Positions 58,701 through 64,000 of a stretch of 64,000 bases of DNA are shown here, in pieces. The stretch lies in contig VXBA01004184.1 in NCBI GenBank assembly GCA_013399895.1, positions 415 through 64,414 of the forward strand, written 5' to 3'. This DNA comes from Serilophus lunatus (lineage: Eukaryota > Chordata > Aves > Passeriformes > Eurylaimidae). A program made the position numbers and the translations under genes. The notes beneath the pieces were generated by a model. It ran no database searches, was not told where the DNA came from, and was given only the letters and a program-made list of their open reading frames with translations. Positions within the stretch are counted from its first letter, which is position 1, and every line of letters starts with the position of its first letter.

Positions 58701-61700
58701 TGAGAGTACAGATGCTAGAAAGGCTGGAAACTACACCTTACAGATCTCCCAACGTGCTTGATGACATCCTGCCCTCATCGGGCCACACTGCTCTCCTAGC
58801 AGCTGCAGGACACAGGCAGCACAGACATCTTGCACTGGTATCTCCTACATTATATTAATTCTATGATTCTGTGAATTTATGGCAGAGCTGGGTACAGTCA
58901 GTGTGATATCTGCCAAAAACACTAAATTGACATGTTACAAAACCAGATCTATTGGAAGCATGAGTGGGGCTGCAACAGGCAAGGACACATACACACAGAG
59001 AGCAGGTAAACATCCAAACCTCCCTCTGGTTTTCATGTTTTTGAGAACAGAGATCTGGTAGCAACTCATACCAGATTTCTTGCTGGGGGCTTTCCATTTG
59101 CTGTTGCTGTCACATTTTAAACAAACCTTGCTGTCAAGTACTGAACCAGGGCAGCTGACCGAAAAATGAGAGTTCAACTGAATGTCAAGGCAGGGAGGGG
59201 GCAGGCAGGAAAGTGTGAAAGCTGTCACCAAAAAACTGTGACATACTTCAAAACTGTTTTTATTGAAGACAGAAAAAGAGGACACTTGTGGGGAAGTGAA
59301 AACTGGGGTGGATCATTATTGATTATCGTTAGCTTGAGATAGAAGCAACCTCTCTCTTTCTGAATGAAGGCTAAAAACTGAGTCGATCTAAGGGGATGAG
59401 CTGTCCTGTGTGGCCAGTGCACACACCATTCAGGAACAGTGTCTCACACCATGCACTCCTCATTCCTCAGCATGCTAAAAGACTACAGCATCTGCAACCC
59501 TGCCCATCAGAAACCCTGTCAACAGTCTGCCAGCAGTTTTACTAACTTCGAAATTCCATTTTGCTTCTGCCTGCTGACGTTTTTCTGCCAAGATGAACAA
59601 TTACTCATTCTATCTCTCTGCTCCTTGCCTTTCAAGCCAGACTCCTTGCTTTCGTTTGGTAAGAATTTGGCACAGATATTTCAAGCCTGACTTTCATCAA
59701 CCTCAAAATTGCAAGAGCAAACTTGTGGGTGTCTTGCCGTTGGTGGGTACCACAGCCCACAGTCCCTTGTTTAACCCTTCCTCTATGTTGCTGTATAAAA
59801 ATAGGCTCCAGAAACATCACATTTCCATCAAAAGTGACATTGCACTGACCCGTGACCAAAGGACAAGCTTTTCTCAGTGCAACAGCAGACTATGCCATCG
59901 TGTCTCCACCACACCATCACATAGGTCACAACAGCTCCTCTGCATTGATGCAGCTATTTCATGACTCGCTTAAATTGACACATTTACACTTCAGCCTGTC
60001 ACAAAGGTTATTAATCATTTTTCCTGAGAAGAGCCCTTGGTGGCAGAAGGGGGCTGCATGATCTAATCTGGTTCTGCAGCACGGAAGGAATTGCTCAGCA
60101 GCCAGCGTGGGCAGGTCAGGAGTGATCTTGGGGTAGGAAGGAAGGGATTCTTGTTTAAGCTAGAATTTAACAGTAAAGTAGATCCTTTATTGCTGCTCAC
60201 TACTTTTCCTTGCTAATTATTCTGGTGAATGGAAAAAGGCAGCTGGTATTCCAATACCTTTCCACTCCCCCAGTGACAAATGAGTAATCATTGAAAATTA
60301 AGTCCTCGGAGGTCGCTTGCTGTCATGTTCTGGGCAGCGACCTTGTCAGACTGAGGTGGTATTTAACATGTCCTTGGGGCTGGCTCCCAGCTCCTGCCTA
60401 GGAAGGGACCACCACCAGCCATGGCCCTCTGCCATCACTGGGATCTTTGCTCTCTGCCACTGCAGTTACATGTTTTCATCTCGAGTCACATGGCTGTATT
60501 TACTGTGTTTTAGCAATTTTAGGGAGAGAGTGGGTTTGGCTTCTGTTTTATTTTTGAGGAAACAGAACTTTGAAAAACAAAAGTGAAATAAACTGGGCAA
60601 TGATAAATGGTATGTGACTGTGATAATTTGCCAGGAATTTTTCACTTTTGGCAGCTGGTTGGACTCAAATGGTGGAATTTTGTCCCTTTGGGAAGAGCAG
60701 ATGCTATTTTCAGTACGCAGAGAGCAGCAAGGGTTGATCTCCTGTAGGGGTGATGGTCTGCCGTGGTCCCAGCTCTGCAAGAAGGGATACGGGAGCTCAA
60801 ATACTACAGCACTGCTCCAAGTATGCATGTGTGAATTTTGGTGGGGAATTGTGTTTGGTTTTTAAGATTCTTCTGTTCTCACCTCTCATATCAGGGACCT
60901 TGGAACTATTTCAGTCACAACAAGGAGGTTGCAGTACAGGCAGATGCTTTACCAACATCCCTGCTATGTAAAGCACAATCTAGGAAATTAACTCCCTCAC
61001 TGCAATGAACTCCCCCCTGCATCCAGATGCTCACCTCCTGCTGAGCTGCCGAGGGCAGGACCACCCCAGCATCCTCCACCCTGGACATCCTAACCAGACA
61101 CCATTGTCCACTGGTTTTCAAAAAAAAAAAAAAAAAAAGATTAAATAAATAACAGTTTTAAAAAGAGGTAAAAGGCCCCCCCATAGGCATGAAGGCATGG
61201 CAGAAAAAGCCATCTGCTTCAAAAAGGTAAAGATCTCTCAGAGTTTTCACTTAAAAGCTCACCCCAGGATCAGGCTGTGCTGCTGCTGACAGTTTATCTA
61301 CGTTGTGAGGCAGATTTGAACTGATGATACTGAAATCCAGCCTACTTATGTTTTTTTATCAATTCACATTGGCTTTTTTGTTTTGTTAGTGAACCCTAAG
61401 CTGACTTATTTTCACTGGTGTGTTTCAACACTTTCCTCTTCCCCATAAACACACAAACCCCTCACTTCTCACTCTATGTTCCCTTGAAGCGTTTCCCTTT
61501 TTAACTTAACATTTTTATTTTCATGGTAAAAGTGATTCAAAGGAGGGCTTGCTCTTCTGCTTTCACATAGAGCTGCATAAGCAGATACTAAAGAGAGTGT
61601 GTCACACTATGATTTGGCCAAGTTTCTTCAATTTCCATTTGCACAAAGGCATATACAGAAGAAAAAAAGCACAGGAGCTGACTTTAGCACAGTTAAAACT

Positions 61701-62470
61701 TCCCCCACAGGGCTGGCAAAGGCCATGACGGTGCAAAGATTTCAGCTGGTGTCAGAGGAGGAATGGAAGGGACACGCAGCTCTCTGGTGCAGCACACACA
61801 CACTTTGCTCCCCTGCTTTTGGCTGTAATGGTACTGGTGCCCTGTCCTCAGCACAGGGACTGGCCTGTCCTCTCCCCCTACATACTTTGTTCCTGGATCT
61901 GCACATGCAGCCAGCCCCGGGATCCTGCTGCTGCTGGAAACTGCCTTTTTACTTTATAGTTCTGTGACAGAGGAAAGAAATACGAGTACAAGGTCCACAT
62001 GAAGATCTAGCTTTAGAAATTGCTGTACCAGCAATTACACTTTCTAAAGAGTGAACTGTGCAGCACAGCTTTGCCTGCTTTTTATCTTTCAGAGGTTTTC
62101 CTTGCTCAGGTAGGTGGTTCTGTCTTCATCAAAATCCGGTGCTTGCCAGGATCACCCAAAGTCACCACAATACACCAGAAGCTGGACTTGTCACTTGTGA
62201 ACATATCCAGCTGCCCAGCAAAACCACCCTGACCCTCCTGCCATCGCCTGCAGAAACAGCAGGTTTCCCCTCCCCCGGGAAAAGCTGGACATGACCAGAA
62301 TGGGGTAAATGAAAGAGAACAGGCTACCATGGCTGGTGGAGGCGGGGAAGGTCCCATGTCTGCAGGGCAAGTCCAATCCAGTAGCCCTGTGATACTCCCA
62401 ACCTAGACATAAAGTACCCAATGCAGTTCTCAGTGAGGAAGCACATGCACCACAAGAATTTCCATAAATG
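55792..62470. other. Intergenic sequence right of the receptor cluster
   Basis: About 6.7 kb with no recognised gene. Includes A-rich runs at 56181-56209 and 61118-61139 and two CR1-like terminal octamers (ATTCTATG, ATTCTGTG) at 58858-58873, possibly a tiny CR1 remnant. Confidence 0.45.
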
Positions 62471-62473
62471 CAA

Positions 62474-62835
62474 GGGAGAGAAAGAAAGAGAGAGAGAGAC
62501 AGAAAGAAAGAAAGAAAGACACAGAGAAGGAGAAAGAAAGGGAGAGAGAGACAATAAAAAAGAGAGGAAGAGAGAGGGAAAGAGGGAAAGAGAGAAAGAG
62601 AGAGAAAGAGGAAAGAAAGAAAAGAAAGGAAGAAAGAGAGGAAGGAAGGGAGAGAGAGAGAAAGAGAGAANAATGAAAAGGAGAAAGAGAGAAAGAGAGA
62701 AAGAGAGAGAGAGAGAGAAAGAGAGAAAGAGAGAAAGAGAGAAAGAGAGAAAGAGAGAAAGAGAGAAAGAGAGAAAGAGAGAAAGAGAGAAAGAGAGAAA
62801 GAGAGAAAGAGAGAAAGAGAGAAAGAGAGAAAGAG

Positions 62836-62906
<71 letters not shown>

Positions 62907-62914
62907 GAAAGAAG
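62474..62914. repeat. Long purine-only microsatellite (GAGAGAAA octamers, then GAAA tetramers)
   Basis: Roughly 440 bases in which the plus strand is almost entirely A and G. The left part is irregular. From 62713 to 62840 the octamer GAGAGAAA repeats about 16 times, and from 62841 to 62904 GAAA repeats about 16 times. One ambiguous base (N) is at 62671. The long open frames here (Lys/Glu/Arg on plus, Ser/Phe/Leu on minus) are artefacts of the repeat. Confidence 0.95.
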
Positions 62915-64000
62915 CCCTAATAAACAAAACACCAAACTCACAACTCCAAAAAAGAAAATCTCATCAACAAGCAAACTTATCTATCTGTCTACCTGCCATG
63001 GAAAAGGTGACTCATGACAAATCTTTGTGTGTGCAAAGATGTGGCCACCAAACAGGGAGAAAAGAAGTGTGTCTTAGAAAATTGTCTCTATTTCCATCAG
63101 CCATTTGGACTCATCCTTTACAGGTCTGAGGGATATTTTTTTTTTCCCTTTTCTTATCATCATCATCTTCTAGAAATGACTCAAGAAGTAGCTAAGCCTT
63201 TCCAGCAGCCAGAGGCACATTTTGATGGCCAGAGCTGGTTGCTGCCACTGAGTTATCCTGACTCTGAGTGTCCTGTCCCAGCATGAGTAAGTCAGGGCAT
63301 TTTTGATGTGTTACCAATTACAGCAAAATTTATCTGATACAAAGCCTAAAACCAAGCAAGCAAACAAACAAAACCTTAACAAAAAAACCCTTTCTGCAAG
63401 AAACACATGACTCTTGACAGGCTCTTTGGCATTGTCTCACACTCCTTTTCCTTTCATTTTTTCTAAGAATAACCACTCCTAATCTAGGCCCAACATGAAA
63501 TGGTAAGAATATATTCATTACAAAAAGGACCACCAAATTCAGGGATCTTTCCATAAGGCCTAGCTGCCCTGTGTACCTACCACCCCAGCTGTCAAGGGTG
63601 TTTTGGAGATGTGAGCATACTGACAGCCTGAATCATCACAATGAATTTGGGCCAGGGCAAAAGTTGAAACCACAACAAATGAGGACATGTGAACTTACAA
63701 AGTATTGAGCTGTGCAAGCCCCTTCCTTCCTTCAGCACCTTTTGCTGCCCAGCCACCACATGCTCCACTGATATTGCAGATTGTGGTACTGCTGCAAGGT
63801 TTGGCAAACGCCAATATTTTGGCACGCAAGACAAAAATGTATGCTTTCTGTCCTGAACAGGGTAAATTCACAGATAAGAGCAGAGGACGCCAGAACTCTT
63901 CCTCAGGCCTGTATTCACCCTCTTGTCATTAAATACATTTCTAAGCCCTGATATACGTGGTAGCTGATGTAGGGGGTAGGGAGCCTTGGTTTCATGAAGA
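62915..64000. other. Intergenic right end
   Basis: No gene, RNA or repeat family recognised in the last 1.1 kb. Confidence 0.45.

Noticed and set aside
59593..59964. Frame starting MNNYS, resembling the start MNNYT of the 46.3-kb receptor
   Set aside because: Similarity ends after four or five residues and no transmembrane or family motif follows; chance match.
62324..63017. Open frames of 165-216 codons on both strands
   Set aside because: They are translations of the purine microsatellite, not proteins.

Overview
The window reads as bird (avian) nuclear DNA. The evidence is several chicken-repeat-1 (CR1) LINE fragments in both orientations, including the characteristic CR1 3' end with its octamer tail, an endogenous class II (betaretrovirus-like) element, vertebrate exon-intron structure, and a non-mammalian opsin type. 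No operons, tRNA or rRNA genes, or CRISPR arrays were seen. Most of the sequence is intronic or intergenic and most long open frames in it are chance.

Layout. (1) About 1-1060, minus strand: the middle of an endogenous retrovirus, with the end of gag (capsid C-terminus and two zinc knuckles), a well-formed gag-pro -1 frameshift signal, and the dUTPase part of pro running off the left edge. (2) About 2195-2850: a CR1 fragment. (3) 7.46-23.53 kb, minus strand: an apparently complete four-exon opsin of the TMT (teleost multiple tissue / encephalopsin-related) class. Its first exon lies in a GC-rich island and its coding sequence predicts 355 residues; the last exon is the least certain. (4) 24-42 kb: mostly gene-poor, with CR1 pieces at 24.8 and 36.8-37.45 kb and a few spliceable minus-strand open frames at 38.9-41.4 kb that may be exons of a gene I cannot name. 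(5) 42.1-55.8 kb, plus strand: a tandem cluster of GPR35/GPR55-type class A GPCRs. It holds a copy truncated at the DRY motif (42.1 kb), an intact receptor (46.3 kb), a frameshifted GPR55-like pseudogene (47.8 kb) and an intact receptor (54.5 kb). The last one's final 13 codons and stop codon are supplied by an inserted CR1 element. Possible related non-coding 5' exons precede the two intact receptors. (6) 55.8-64 kb: no gene recognised, with a 440-bp purine-only microsatellite at 62.5-62.9 kb.

Functionally, the window joins a non-visual light sensor (TMT opsin) and a small birth-and-death cluster of GPR35-like receptors. There is no sign that the two loci work together. The most notable points are the CR1-derived receptor tail, the decayed paralogues, the divergent ligand-pocket residues between paralogues, and the preserved retroviral frameshift signal.
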